Positions 41,963-50,818 of a DNA stretch of 64,000 bases are shown here, piece by piece. The stretch lies in the NCBI GenBank assembly GCA_017467865.1, contig JAFUKG010000014.1, forward strand, positions 50,721-114,720, given 5' to 3'. The notes beneath the pieces were generated by a model. The model was not told the DNA's origin. It saw only the letters and a list, made by a program, of their open reading frames with translations, and ran no database searches. The position numbers and the translations under genes are program-made. Numbering within the stretch: the stretch's first letter is position 1; every line of letters starts with the position of its first letter. Origin of the DNA: Clostridia bacterium (lineage in GTDB: Bacteria; Bacillota; Clostridia; Oscillospirales; SIG627).

Positions 41963-42098
41963 TCACCTACCTCTTAGGTGGTGGATTTCATTTTCCCATT
42001 CAGCGAAGGATTATATCCTCCGCTGAATAGTAGGCAGCAAAGCTGCCCTTGCCGCGTTGAATGACGGGGCAAGCCCCTTATTGAAGCGAAAAATATAA
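41963..42098. repeat. String of four hairpins ahead of the ceramidase-like gene
   Basis: Hairpins have arms CACCTA (41964), ATTCAGCG (41999) with an inner GGAT/ATCC, GGCAGC (42032) and GGGGC (42076). They are spaced by a few bases, in the style of the hairpin strings at 17927 and 50661. It could be part of the 5' leader of the following gene. Confidence 0.5.
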
Positions 42099-42118
42099 AA
42101 ATAAAAAGGAGAACAGTT

Positions 42119-43603
42119 ATGAGCAAAATCAAATTTGGATGGAGCGAGCAGAGCATCGTTCCCGAGGGCAGAAAAGTAGACCTTGTAGGACAGTTTTACG
42201 AGAGAATTTCAGACGTGGTTGAAACACCTATTTCAATCACAGCGCTTGCAATTGAATGCGGAGATGACGCGGCAATCTTCTGCGTGTGCGACCTTGTTTC
42301 AGTATCATCCTCCCTTCTCAAGGCACTTCGTGACGCTATTCCCGACGGAATTCTTCCCAAGGACAAGATAATGCTCAGCGTTATACATACACACACCTCT
42401 ATGGGCTATTCCACAAGAAGCGACCTCTTCGGAAGCTCTCTTCAGGCACTTATGGCACTTAAGCCCGACCATATCAAATATGAGCCCCTTGTATCCGACA
42501 ACGACCCCGCAATACTCCGCGGCGACGAGGCAAGAGACTTTATCGTTGAAAGAGCGGCAAAGGCTTGTATCGAGGCTTGGCAGAACAGAAGCGAGGGCGC
42601 ATATGCCACAGGATTTGGACGTGCTGCTATCGGTATGTGCCGCCGAGTTTGCTATGACGACGGTTCTGCTAAGATGTGGGGTGACACCAATAAGGCTAAC
42701 TTCACCGAGCTTGAATCAGGTAACGACAGCGGTATCGAAATGCTCTTCACCTATGACGAGAGTAAGAAGCTTACAGGTGTTATCGCAAATATCGCTTGTC
42801 CCTCTCAGGTGCTTGAACATCAAAACTTCATTTCCTCCGACCTCTCAGGTAAGATTAAGGGACTTATCCGTAAGAAATACGGCGACGACGTAAACTTCAT
42901 CTACTTCATTTCTCCCGCAGGAGATATGTGTCCCAGAGATATGGTGCGCTGGGTAGATGCTGAAATAAAGCTTAACGACCCTAACATTTCAAGAGATTAT
43001 ATTATCGAAAGAGACGCTGACCCCTCAATGTTCGACGTAAGCGGATGCGAAAGAGCGGCTCTTCGTGCAGTTAACGAAATCTTCTACGAGCTTGACGGCG
43101 TAAAGAACTACGTTACCGACACAACTCTCGAGCACAAGAACCTCACAGTTAACCTTCCCGTCAGAAGAGTTACCATCGAAGAGAAGGATAACGCAGTAAA
43201 AGAAATCGAACGCTTCTTCGAGAAGTGCGGCGATACTATCAACTACGCAGACAACGCAAATAATATGATTCACGCAGGTACTATCACAAGATACGAGTAT
43301 CAGCAGGAGCACAATATGTACCCTATCGAGGTACACGTAATGAAGCTGGGCGACCTTGCCTTTGCTACTAACCCCTTCGAGCTCTTCCTCAACTACGGTA
43401 ACCAGATGCGTGCACGCTCCAAGGCTCGTCAGACCTTCCTCATTCAGCAGTGCTGCGGTGCTTACGGCTATCTTCCTACCGAAAAGGCAGAAAAGGGAAG
43501 CCACTATTCAGCATTCGTATCCAGCGGTACAACAGGCCACGAGGGCGGAGACATCCTTGTAAGAACAACAGTTGAAGAAATAAACAAGATGTTTAAGGAA
43601 TAA
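42119..43603 (+). CDS. Neutral/alkaline ceramidase-like N-terminal domain protein
   Basis: The 494-residue protein resembles the neutral ceramidase N-terminal family: GWSEQSIVPEG at the start, VIHTHTSMGYS with metal-binding histidines, FISPAGDMCPRD and GDLAFATNPFELFLNYG. It has no signal peptide and no C-terminal ceramidase immunoglobulin-like domain, so it is unlikely to act on membrane sphingolipids outside the cell. In sugar-utilisation loci of gut Firmicutes such proteins are usually of unknown function. AAGGAG precedes the ATG. Confidence 0.72.
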   Translation: MSKIKFGWSEQSIVPEGRKVDLVGQFYERISDVVETPISITALAIECGDDAAIFCVCDLVSVSSSLLKALRDAIPDGILPKDKIMLSVIHTHTSMGYSTRSDLFGSSLQALMALKPDHIKYEPLVSDNDPAILRGDEARDFIVERAAKACIEAWQNRSEGAYATGFGRAAIGMCRRVCYDDGSAKMWGDTNKANFTELESGNDSGIEMLFTYDESKKLTGVIANIACPSQVLEHQNFISSDLSGKIKGLIRKKYGDDVNFIYFISPAGDMCPRDMVRWVDAEIKLNDPNISRDYIIERDADPSMFDVSGCERAALRAVNEIFYELDGVKNYVTDTTLEHKNLTVNLPVRRVTIEEKDNAVKEIERFFEKCGDTINYADNANNMIHAGTITRYEYQQEHNMYPIEVHVMKLGDLAFATNPFELFLNYGNQMRARSKARQTFLIQQCCGAYGYLPTEKAEKGSHYSAFVSSGTTGHEGGDILVRTTVEEINKMFKE

Positions 43604-43628
43604 GAAAAAGTCTTTGACTTTTTCTTAT
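43598..43628 (+). terminator. Terminator overlapping the ceramidase-like stop codon
   Basis: AATAAGAAAAAGTC and GACTTTTTCTTATT form a 14-bp hairpin that includes the stop codon. Confidence 0.7.
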
Positions 43629-43631
43629 TCC

Positions 43632-43706
43632 CAATGCAGAATTAAGGTAAATTTTCCTAAAGGAAAATTACAATTAATTGTAAATCTTCACTATTCATTA
43701 TTTTAT
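43632..43706. repeat. Two-hairpin family repeat, short copy
   Basis: One TGCAGAATTAAGG unit is followed by a hairpin with arm AATTTTCC, ACAATTAATTGTA and CTTCACTATTCATTATT. The second hairpin is absent. Confidence 0.65.
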
Positions 43707-43725
43707 TACGAAGGAATAAAATCAT

Positions 43726-45015
43726 ATGAAATTCACAGCAGCAGGCGACGTTCTCGTACAGAGGAGAATGACTTACGAGTACGAGGGCTTTCGGGAAATA
43801 AAGGATTTTATAGAACAAGGCGACGCAAGATTTTTCAATCTTGAAACCACTCTCAACTATGAGGGTGAGTGCTTTGCGTCACAGTTTTCGGGGGGTACCT
43901 ACGTGCGCACTAACCCCGAAATGTACTACGATATGCTGAAGTTCGGATTCAATATGACCTCCGCCAACAATAACCACGCCTTCGACTTCTCCTTTGAGGG
44001 ACTTGAAAGAACTATTGAAACTCTCGATGAAAGCGGAATTGTGCATAGCGGGCTGGGTCATAATCTTCACGAGGCATCCGCTCCCCGCTACCTTGAAACC
44101 GAAAACGGCAGAGTTGCGCTTATTGCTCTTAATACCTCCTTTAACCCCGCAATGATGGCGGGCGAGCAGTCGAAGAGAGTTATGGGACGCCCTGGAATCA
44201 ACGGAATAAGGGTGACAAGAAAGGTAGTTCTTCCAAAGGACGACTTTGAAAAAATAAAGGAAATCGGCGAAAAGACTAAGATAAATGAGTCTAAGAACAT
44301 CACGAGAAGAGAGGGCTATTACCCCTTCCTTCCCGAGGGCGTTGCAGAAATAGGCGACTTGCAGTTTGTGCTGGGTGACTCTCACGGTGTCCTTTATGAA
44401 GTTAATAAGGAAGACCTTGAAAGAGCGAAGAGCTCTATCCGCGAGGCGGCTATGTCTGCAGACTACGTTATGGTTTCCGTTCACACCCATCAGATTTGGG
44501 AGGACAAGAAGGACACAGTACCACCCTTCTTTGAGGAGCTTTGCCACAACCTCGTTGACTTTGGTGCCGATGCCATTATCGGTCACGGCCCCCATCTTCT
44601 TCGCGCCATTGAGGTTTATCATAATAAGCCTATCTTCTACTCTCTCGGCGATTTCGTAATTCAGCTTTATGACGTTGCCTTCGCTCCCGAGGACTTTTAC
44701 AAGAGCTATGACATGAAATCGGAGTCCTCTGTTATGGACTTGCTGGAAAAGCGTTCGGCAGGCTTCACAAGAGGACTTATGGAAGAAGACGTTATGCTTG
44801 AAGCGGTTATCCCTTTCTGGGAAACCGATGAAAATAAAAACCTTGTTTCTCTCACTCTTATGCCCGTCAAGGCATCAAAGGGCGAGGGCAAGCACCTTCA
44901 AGGACTTCCCAAACCCGCAAAGGACACGGTTTTTATTGAGCATCTCGCTCACCTTTCAAAGCCTTACGGAGTAGAAATAAAGATGGAGGACGGAGTGGCA
45001 GTCTGCAAATGGTGA
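43726..45015 (+). CDS. CapA-family metallophosphoesterase-like protein
   Basis: The 429-residue protein has the PGA_cap layout: KFTAAGDVLVQRRM at the start, FFNLETTLNYEG, NNNHAFDFSFEGLERTI, SVHTHQIWED and GHGPHLLRAIEVY followed by IFYSLGDFVIQ. There is no signal peptide, unlike CapA proteins of capsule synthesis, so it is probably a cytoplasmic hydrolase. It sits between the ceramidase-like and M20 genes. Substrate unknown. Confidence 0.83.
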   Translation: MKFTAAGDVLVQRRMTYEYEGFREIKDFIEQGDARFFNLETTLNYEGECFASQFSGGTYVRTNPEMYYDMLKFGFNMTSANNNHAFDFSFEGLERTIETLDESGIVHSGLGHNLHEASAPRYLETENGRVALIALNTSFNPAMMAGEQSKRVMGRPGINGIRVTRKVVLPKDDFEKIKEIGEKTKINESKNITRREGYYPFLPEGVAEIGDLQFVLGDSHGVLYEVNKEDLERAKSSIREAAMSADYVMVSVHTHQIWEDKKDTVPPFFEELCHNLVDFGADAIIGHGPHLLRAIEVYHNKPIFYSLGDFVIQLYDVAFAPEDFYKSYDMKSESSVMDLLEKRSAGFTRGLMEEDVMLEAVIPFWETDENKNLVSLTLMPVKASKGEGKHLQGLPKPAKDTVFIEHLAHLSKPYGVEIKMEDGVAVCKW

Positions 45016-45027
45016 AATTTCTTCATC

Positions 45028-45065
45028 TTTTTCCGTTCTGCTTCGCTACTTACTCGACTCGGCTG
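45028..45065. repeat. Truncated copy of the TTTTTCCGTTC element
   Basis: CTTTTTCCGTTCTGCTTCGC, then TACTTACTCGACTCGGCT, matches 29868-29906 with few changes and then stops abruptly at a two-hairpin repeat. Confidence 0.6.
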
Positions 45066-45069
45066 TTAT

Positions 45070-45200
45070 AATGCAGAATGAAGAATGCATAATGCAGAAT
45101 TAAGGACAATTTGCCAAAGGCAAATTATAATTAAAAGTAAATTTCCGTAGGAAATTGTCCATAATTCTTCAATTTTCAATCTTCAATATTCATTATTTAT
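45070..45200. repeat. Full two-hairpin intergenic repeat (CapA-M20 gap)
   Basis: The left arm has TGCAGAATGAAGAATGCA and GAATTAAGGAC. Hairpin 1 has arm AATTTGCC, the linker is ATAATTAAAAGTA, and hairpin 2 has arm AATTTCC. The right arm GTCCATAATTCTTCAATTTT pairs with the left (GAATTAAGGAC against GTCCATAATTC, one mismatch). Confidence 0.8.
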
Positions 45201-45234
45201 TACGTACTGCTTTTAAATTTCAGGAGAGGTTATT

Positions 45235-46368
45235 ATGACAAATATAGAAAAATTTATAGAAGCTCATCTCGACGAAACAAAGGACCTTCTTCGCACCCTT
45301 GCGAAAATTCCCGCCCCCTCTCACTTTGAGGAAAAGAGAGCGGAGTTTGTAAAGGCTTGGCTTGAAAACCAGGGCGCCAAGGACGTTTATATCGACGAAG
45401 CGAAGAACGTAATATACCCCATAAACTGTGAGGGGCGTGACGACATAGTTGTATTTATGGCGCACACCGACGTAGTTTTCCCCGATACAGAGGAGCTTCC
45501 TTTTAAGGAAGAAAACTCACGCTTCTACGCCCCCGGCGTGGGAGACGATACCGCCTGTCTCACACTTATGCTCATGGTGACGAAGTTCATTATCGAGAAT
45601 AACTTTCAGCCCGAAAGGGGTATACTCATCGTTGCTAACTCCTGTGAAGAGGGACTTGGCAACCTTAAGGGTTCAAAGACAATAATGAAAAACTTTGAGG
45701 GCAGAATAAAGGAATTCTATACCTTCGACGGCTCCTATAACCACGTTGTAGACCGTGCGGTAGGCTCTCACAGATACGAGGTAGTTTGCGAAACCGAGGG
45801 GGGACACTCCTACGGAAAGTTCGGAAACTCCAACGCAATAGCCCAGCTCTCAAAGCTTATAACAGAGCTTTACCGTGTGGAAGTGCCGAAGAAAGAGGGC
45901 ACAAAGACCACCTATAACGTAGGTGTTATAGAGGGCGGAACCTCGGTAAATACAATAGCACAGTCGGCGAAGATGCTTTACGAGTACCGCTCGGACGACG
46001 CTGAATGTATCGAAATTATGAAGAACACCTTTGAAAGCCTTATTGAAAAGGCAAATAGCGAGGGTAAAGGAAAATTCAGCGTGAACGTGGTTGGAATCCG
46101 TCCCTGCGGCGAAGGGTATGATGCCGACGTTCACGAAAGAATGCTTGCCACCTCTGTTGCCATAATCGAAAAGCACACGGGAAAAACTTGTGTCAGACAG
46201 TCGGGCTCAACCGACGCCAATTCCGCTCTTGCCGAGGGTGTTCCTGCAGTATGCGTGGGAAGCATCTGGGGCGTTGGCGCACACACAAGGGAAGAGTACG
46301 TGGAGCTTGACAGCCTGCCCATCGGCATGAGAATAACACACGATATAATGATGAATTACTTCAAATAA
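45235..46368 (+). CDS. M20-family metallopeptidase
   Basis: The 377-residue zinc peptidase of the M20 family has metal site segments VVFMAHTDVVFP, GVGDDTACLT, the ANSCEEGLGNLKG glutamates and a C-terminal GAHTREEYVELDSLPIG. A dimerisation domain lies around 190-290. It hydrolyses small peptides or N-acyl amino acids in the cytoplasm. The start has AGGAGAGG upstream. Its place next to CapA-like and ceramidase-like genes suggests joint processing of one conjugate, but this is inference. Confidence 0.9.
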   Translation: MTNIEKFIEAHLDETKDLLRTLAKIPAPSHFEEKRAEFVKAWLENQGAKDVYIDEAKNVIYPINCEGRDDIVVFMAHTDVVFPDTEELPFKEENSRFYAPGVGDDTACLTLMLMVTKFIIENNFQPERGILIVANSCEEGLGNLKGSKTIMKNFEGRIKEFYTFDGSYNHVVDRAVGSHRYEVVCETEGGHSYGKFGNSNAIAQLSKLITELYRVEVPKKEGTKTTYNVGVIEGGTSVNTIAQSAKMLYEYRSDDAECIEIMKNTFESLIEKANSEGKGKFSVNVVGIRPCGEGYDADVHERMLATSVAIIEKHTGKTCVRQSGSTDANSALAEGVPAVCVGSIWGVGAHTREEYVELDSLPIGMRITHDIMMNYFK

Positions 46369-46370
46369 AA

Positions 46371-46397
46371 ATCAAGAGCCCTTGGGCTCTTGATTTT
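46371..46397 (+). terminator. Rho-independent terminator after the M20 gene
   Basis: ATCAAGAGCCC and its inverse GGGCTCTTGAT form an 11-bp stem followed by TTTT. Confidence 0.9.
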
Positions 46398-46404
46398 TAT
46401 TAAA

Positions 46405-46540
46405 AAATGAATATTGAATAATGAAAAATGAATAATTAAGGTAAATTTTCCTAAAGGAAAATTACAATTGATTGTAAATTTCAGCAAAGCTGAAATTGAC
46501 CAAAATTATTCACTATTCAATTTTTAATATTCATTGTTAA
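46405..46540. repeat. Full two-hairpin intergenic repeat (before isomerase 2)
   Basis: The left arm has GAATATTGAATAATG and GAATAATTAAGG. Hairpin 1 has arm AATTTTCC, the linker is ACAATTGATTGTA, hairpin 2 has arm AATTTCAGC, and the right arm is CCAAAATTATTCACTATTCA. It uses the GAATATT-type heptamer rather than TGCAGAA. Confidence 0.8.
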
Positions 46541-46548
46541 TTAATAAA

Positions 46549-46583
46549 TAGAAATTTTCTATGTATTAATAGAAATTTTCTAT
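46549..46583. promoter_or_regulatory. Two near-palindromic boxes 21 bp apart, candidate operator
   Basis: TAGAAATTTTCTAT occurs at 46549-46562 and 46570-46583, identical and exactly two helical turns apart. The second box overlaps the expected -35 region, where no consensus -35 is present, so an activator or repressor site is likely. Confidence 0.6.
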
Positions 46584-46601
46584 TTATTATTTTTCAAAGG
46601 G

Positions 46602-46610
46602 TGCTATAAT
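46602..46610 (+). promoter_or_regulatory. Extended -10 promoter of the second isomerase operon
   Basis: TGCTATAAT at 46602-46610 is a consensus -10 with the TGN extension. No TTGACA lies 17 bp upstream; the duplicated operator boxes are there instead. Confidence 0.6.
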
Positions 46611-46650
46611 TGGAGTAGAATGACAAAACTATGATTACAGGAGAACTGTT

Positions 46651-48027
46651 ATGAAAATAGGATTTTTACCCTTATACGTAAAGCTATACGATGATTTCAC
46701 CCCCAAATCAAGACCCCGCCACGAGGCTTTTTACGCCGAGGTTGCAGGAATATTTGAAGAAAAGGGGATAGAGGTTGTTAAATCATCCTTCTGCCGTCTG
46801 GACTGTGAATTCAGAGAAGCCGTCCGACTTTTTGAAAGAGAAAAGGTTGACGCCATCGTAACTCTTCATATGGCTTATTCTCCCTCTCTTGAATGTGTTG
46901 ATGCCCTTGTGGGAACCTCACTTCCTATCGTTGTCCTCGATACTACTTCAACTCTTGAATTCGGAAATATGCAAGCACCTGCCGAGATTACCTACTGTCA
47001 CGGTATCCACGGCGTTATGGATATGTGCTCAATGCTCAAAAGACGCGGCAAGGAATTTGCCATCGCCGCAGGACACTACAAGGAGTCTGACTGTATCGAC
47101 AGAGTCATAGGCTTTGTCAAGGCGGCAAAATCTGCCGCCGCCCTTTCACAGTCGAGAGTTGCCATGCTGGGCGGACTTTTCGACGGAATGGGTGACTTCC
47201 GCGTGCCTCACTCCGAGATGAAGAGCCGTTTCGGCATCACTGTTCTTGACAAGACCTCCGATGAAATGAAGGCGTACGAGGACGGCATTGCCGACTCCGA
47301 CGTTGAAAAGGAGCTTGCTCTCGATAAGGAGAGATTTGACTTTGACGAAAACTGCGACGAGAAGGAATATTTTGAAACCCTTCGCTCCTGCCTTGCAGTC
47401 AGAAAAATGATAGAAGAAGAGGGGCTTACAGGCTTTACCGCCAACTTCAGAACGGTAGGACCCGATATGGGACTTCAGGCTATGCCCTTCCTTGAAGCCT
47501 GCAAGGGTATGGAAAGAGGCATCGGCTACGCAGGAGAGGGCGACCCACTTACCTCAGCCTTTGTTGGCGCACTCCTTCAAGGCTACCCCGAAACCACCTT
47601 TACTGAAATATTTTGCCCCGATTGGAAAAACGACGTTATTTTCCTCAGCCATATGGGTGAGGTAAACTACCGCATTATAAATAACCGCCCCTACGTTAAG
47701 CGCATGGGCATCAACTACGCCAAGGGACTTCTTCCCTTTGCAGGAGCTGCCCGCATGAAGGGCGGTAAGGGCGTATTCGTTAACGTAAACCGCGACGAAT
47801 ACGACTATAAGCTCATTATTTCAGAGTGTGAGATGCAGGAATTTGACGAGGATAACTTCAAGGGCTCGGTGAGAGGCTGGATGAAGCTTTCCACCTCAAC
47901 TGCCGACTTCCTTGAAAAGCTGAGCATCAACGGTGCAACCCACCACAGCGTTTTCGTATATGGCGCAACTGCCGAGGAGATGGAATATTTCGCCGCTCTC
48001 CACGGTATGGAAACGGTTATAATTTAA
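46651..48027 (+). CDS. L-fucose isomerase-like sugar isomerase
   Basis: The 458-residue protein opens with MKIGFLPLYVKLYDDFTP and shows the FucI/AraA superfamily two-lobed plan, with PIVVLDTTSTLEF, GGLFDGMGDFRVPH and FCPDWKNDVIFLSHMGEVNY. The last segment resembles the metal-site end of the family. A TTG-start FGGY kinase lies 12 bp downstream and an amidohydrolase after it, so an isomerase-kinase route for one sugar is likely. It is a distant relative of the isomerase at 36453. AGGAG precedes ATG. Confidence 0.83.
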   Translation: MKIGFLPLYVKLYDDFTPKSRPRHEAFYAEVAGIFEEKGIEVVKSSFCRLDCEFREAVRLFEREKVDAIVTLHMAYSPSLECVDALVGTSLPIVVLDTTSTLEFGNMQAPAEITYCHGIHGVMDMCSMLKRRGKEFAIAAGHYKESDCIDRVIGFVKAAKSAAALSQSRVAMLGGLFDGMGDFRVPHSEMKSRFGITVLDKTSDEMKAYEDGIADSDVEKELALDKERFDFDENCDEKEYFETLRSCLAVRKMIEEEGLTGFTANFRTVGPDMGLQAMPFLEACKGMERGIGYAGEGDPLTSAFVGALLQGYPETTFTEIFCPDWKNDVIFLSHMGEVNYRIINNRPYVKRMGINYAKGLLPFAGAARMKGGKGVFVNVNRDEYDYKLIISECEMQEFDEDNFKGSVRGWMKLSTSTADFLEKLSINGATHHSVFVYGATAEEMEYFAALHGMETVII

Positions 48028-48039
48028 GGAGGGATACTC

Positions 48040-49386
48040 TTGCAGTATTTGATAGGACTTGACATAGGCACCTCTTCGGTTAAGGGTGTCCTTATGACAA
48101 CCGACGGCAAGGTAGTGAAAAGGGCTCACGAGGGCTTCGACTACACTGTCGGGGAAAACAACGTAGTGGAAATTCCCGCCCCCCTCTTTTTAAACGCTTG
48201 CCTCGATGCTATAAAAAGCCTTGCAGACAGTGCCGAGGGTGAGATATTGTCTATCTGCGCCTCTTCGGCAAGCGGTAACCTTGTAGTTCTCGACAAAGAG
48301 GGAAACCCCTCTACCCCCGTAATCAATTGGCAGGATAAGAGAGTTGCCGACGAAGCAAGAGAAGTGCTTGGCGATATGGATACCGACGCCTTCTATAAAC
48401 AAATCGGCTGGCCCTTCGGCTATAATGCCTTTCCTCTCGCTCAGCTTTGCTACATAAAAAAGCATAATCCCGAAATACTTGAAAACTGTTCTAAGGTTGC
48501 CATGAGCACCGAATATCTCTACTACGCTCTCACGGGCAAGTGGGGCATCAGCTCATCGGCAGGAACTACCTTCTACCTTATCGACCAGAAGAAAGGGGAG
48601 TATATAAAGCCTCTCATTGATAAGCTCGGTCTTGACGAAGAAAAGCTTCCCCCCATTATGAGATGCGGTGAGGTGCTGGGCGGTGTCAGAGAAGAAATTT
48701 CAGAGAGAATAGGAGTTACTGCGGGCGTTCCCGTGGTTCTTGGCTCCTTTGACCACCCATCTGCCGCAAGAGGTGTGGGCGTCCTTGAGGAAGGACAGCT
48801 TCTCCTATCCTGCGGAACCTCTTGGGTAGCGTTTTTCCCAGTCAATTCAAGAGAGAAGATAGAGAATGCAAGAACTCTCATCGACCCCTTTTTATCGTGG
48901 AAGGGCGGCCCTTGGGCAACTATGGCGTCGGTTGCATCACTGTCTTTGAGAATTAAGCTTTACGTCAACCGCTATATCGACGATACGAAGGATGCCTTCC
49001 GTCTCTTCGCCGAATATGCCTCGAAAAGCGAGCTTGGCGCAGGGGGACTTGTGATAAATCCCCGAGACGACTTCGACGACGAAAGAATTTTGAAGTACCC
49101 GAAGGAGCACATCGCACGTGCCATTATGGAAGGCACTGTCAGACTCCTTAAGGACAGACTTGACGCTTTGAAGGAAAAGGGAATTTCCGCCGACTCCGCC
49201 GTTATGGTTGGAGGTCCCTCCGAAAATCCTATGTGGATAGAGGTTATAAAGGAAATCTGCGGCATCCCAGTGAAGGTAATCCACGGCGAGGTGGCAGGCT
49301 CGGTTGGAGCATGTGTCCTCGGCGGAATTGGTGTGGGCATCTACAAGGACGAAAAAGATGCACTTGAAATTATAGATAATAAGTAA
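48040..49386 (+). CDS. FGGY-family carbohydrate kinase, second copy
   Basis: The 448-residue kinase has phosphate loop LIGLDIGTSSVKGVLMTTDG, catalytic-region GSFDHPSAARGVGVL and ATP motif MVGGPSENPMWIEVIKEICG. The start is TTG 48040, with GGAGGG six bases upstream and no nearby ATG alternative. It follows the isomerase at 46651 by 12 bp. It is not a recent duplicate of the kinase at 34664, because the motifs differ clearly. Ketose or ketose-like substrate, unidentified. Confidence 0.87.
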   Translation: MQYLIGLDIGTSSVKGVLMTTDGKVVKRAHEGFDYTVGENNVVEIPAPLFLNACLDAIKSLADSAEGEILSICASSASGNLVVLDKEGNPSTPVINWQDKRVADEAREVLGDMDTDAFYKQIGWPFGYNAFPLAQLCYIKKHNPEILENCSKVAMSTEYLYYALTGKWGISSSAGTTFYLIDQKKGEYIKPLIDKLGLDEEKLPPIMRCGEVLGGVREEISERIGVTAGVPVVLGSFDHPSAARGVGVLEEGQLLLSCGTSWVAFFPVNSREKIENARTLIDPFLSWKGGPWATMASVASLSLRIKLYVNRYIDDTKDAFRLFAEYASKSELGAGGLVINPRDDFDDERILKYPKEHIARAIMEGTVRLLKDRLDALKEKGISADSAVMVGGPSENPMWIEVIKEICGIPVKVIHGEVAGSVGACVLGGIGVGIYKDEKDALEIIDNK

Positions 49387-49387
49387 T

Positions 49388-49440
49388 AGTGAAGAAGGAA
49401 TAAGTCAGGTTGATTTTGCTTTAAGCAAAATCTTCATCTT
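49388..49440. repeat. Two-hairpin family repeat, single hairpin
   Basis: AGTGAAGAAGGAATAAG precedes GGTT and a hairpin with arm GATTTTGCTT, as in the half copies at 30121 and 34559. Heptamers are barely recognisable. Confidence 0.5.
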
Positions 49441-49461
49441 GACATAGTAAAAGGAGATTGT

Positions 49462-50511
49462 ATGTATTTTTTAAATCTTGAGGACTATGACAGAGAGGTC
49501 TATGAAAAAGAGCTCAAGGACTTCTTACCCGATGAATTTATAGATTTTCACGTACACGTGTTTAAGAGCGGATACGCCCCCTTTGGTAATCAAAAGGTAA
49601 GAGCGTCTACTCAGAAATCCTGGGTAGGACTTATCGGCAAGGACGTATATCTTGACGAAATGACCGCCGAACAACTGAACGACACCCTCACCCGTCTTTT
49701 CCCCGACAAAAAGGTGACACCTATGATTTTCGGCTGTACGGGAAAGAATCTTGACGAGACCAACGGCTATATCAAGGAAGTGGGAGATAAGTATAATTAT
49801 CCTATGCTCTACCGCACCGACTACGCTATGACCTCAGAGGAGCTTGAGGATGCCATAATCAAGGGGGGCTACCTTGGTATAAAGCCCTATCTTCAAAATC
49901 GACCCTTGTATATTCCCGCCGCCGAAACCCGAATTTTCGACTACGTGCCCCATCATCACCTTGAGGTATTGAACAAGCACGGCTGGATACTTATGCTCCA
50001 CATTCCCCGTGCCAAGCGCTTCCGCGACGAAGTGAACCTTGCACAGCTCAGAGAAATAGAGGAGCGTTACCCCAACGTTAAGCTTATCATCGCACACATA
50101 GGACGCGCCTACGCAAAAGAGGATATCGGCAACGCCTTTGAGGTGGTGGGACAGGGCGAGAATACTTATTTTGACTTTACCGCAAACCTCTGCGATGACG
50201 CAATAAAGGCTTGTATCGAGGCGGTTGGCACTAAAAAGCTTATCTACGGCACCGACCTGCCCTACTCAGTAATGCGCCTTTATCGAATAGTAGATAACGG
50301 CGTTTACTATAACGTTGTAAGACGAGGCGATTACGGCGATATGACAAACGTAGCAAACGTTCGCGAAACCGACGAGAAGAACGTAACCCTTATGATTTAC
50401 GAGCAGATACGCGCCTTCCGTCGAGTTGCCCTTGATATGAAGCTGTCGGACAGCGCAATTGAGGACGTAATGAGAAATAACGCACAGCGTCTTATTAATG
50501 ACGTGAAATAA
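49462..50511 (+). CDS. Amidohydrolase-2 family protein
   Basis: The 349-residue metal-dependent hydrolase has FIDFHVHVFKSG (HxH near the N-terminus), LMLHIPRAKRFRDE, LIIAHIGRAYAKED and IYGTDLPYSVMRLY with the late aspartate. This is the barrel plan of amidohydrolase-2 enzymes, which include lactonases and decarboxylases. It ends the isomerase-kinase operon, so a sugar-lactone or related step is plausible. AAAGGAG precedes ATG. Confidence 0.82.
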   Translation: MYFLNLEDYDREVYEKELKDFLPDEFIDFHVHVFKSGYAPFGNQKVRASTQKSWVGLIGKDVYLDEMTAEQLNDTLTRLFPDKKVTPMIFGCTGKNLDETNGYIKEVGDKYNYPMLYRTDYAMTSEELEDAIIKGGYLGIKPYLQNRPLYIPAAETRIFDYVPHHHLEVLNKHGWILMLHIPRAKRFRDEVNLAQLREIEERYPNVKLIIAHIGRAYAKEDIGNAFEVVGQGENTYFDFTANLCDDAIKACIEAVGTKKLIYGTDLPYSVMRLYRIVDNGVYYNVVRRGDYGDMTNVANVRETDEKNVTLMIYEQIRAFRRVALDMKLSDSAIEDVMRNNAQRLINDVK

Positions 50512-50611
50512 TAAGGGTTGTAAAATGTGACGTTATTAGCGGAGAAATTAAAATCTACACTAAGTCAAGCATTAAAACGCAATCGGGTAAAGCTCCCCAT
50601 TTTACAAGCAG

Positions 50612-50658
50612 AAAGAGAGAACAAATCGGTTGATAGCCGAAAAGTTCTCTCTTTTTCG
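50612..50658 (+). terminator. Terminator with nested hairpin, second copy
   Basis: AAAGAGAGAAC and GTTCTCTCTTTTT enclose an inner CGGTT/AGCCG stem, as at 21744-21786. It is followed by AAGTTTAGAGTT. Confidence 0.8.
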
Positions 50659-50660
50659 TT

Positions 50661-50817
50661 TTAAGTTTAGAGTTATGTGGCTCGCTAACGCTTGCCGATA
50701 TGAATTTGCTATGCAAATGTTATGATATGATTGCCAATTTCAAACTTGGCGAAGCCAATCATAGCGATACGAAGTATCTCATAACTCATAACTTGCCCGA
50801 AAGGGCAATCATAGTTT
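50661..50817. repeat. Hairpin string without a four-helix-bundle gene
   Basis: The chain begins AGTTTAGAGTTATG. It includes an ATTTGC/GCAAAT hairpin, a larger GATTG...CAATC stem with inner GCCAA/TTGGC, GATAC-GAA-GTATC and TTGCCC-GAAA-GGGCAA, then ATCATAGTTT. The style matches the leader at 17927, but no protein gene follows; a terminator does. Confidence 0.65.
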
Positions 50818-50818
50818 A

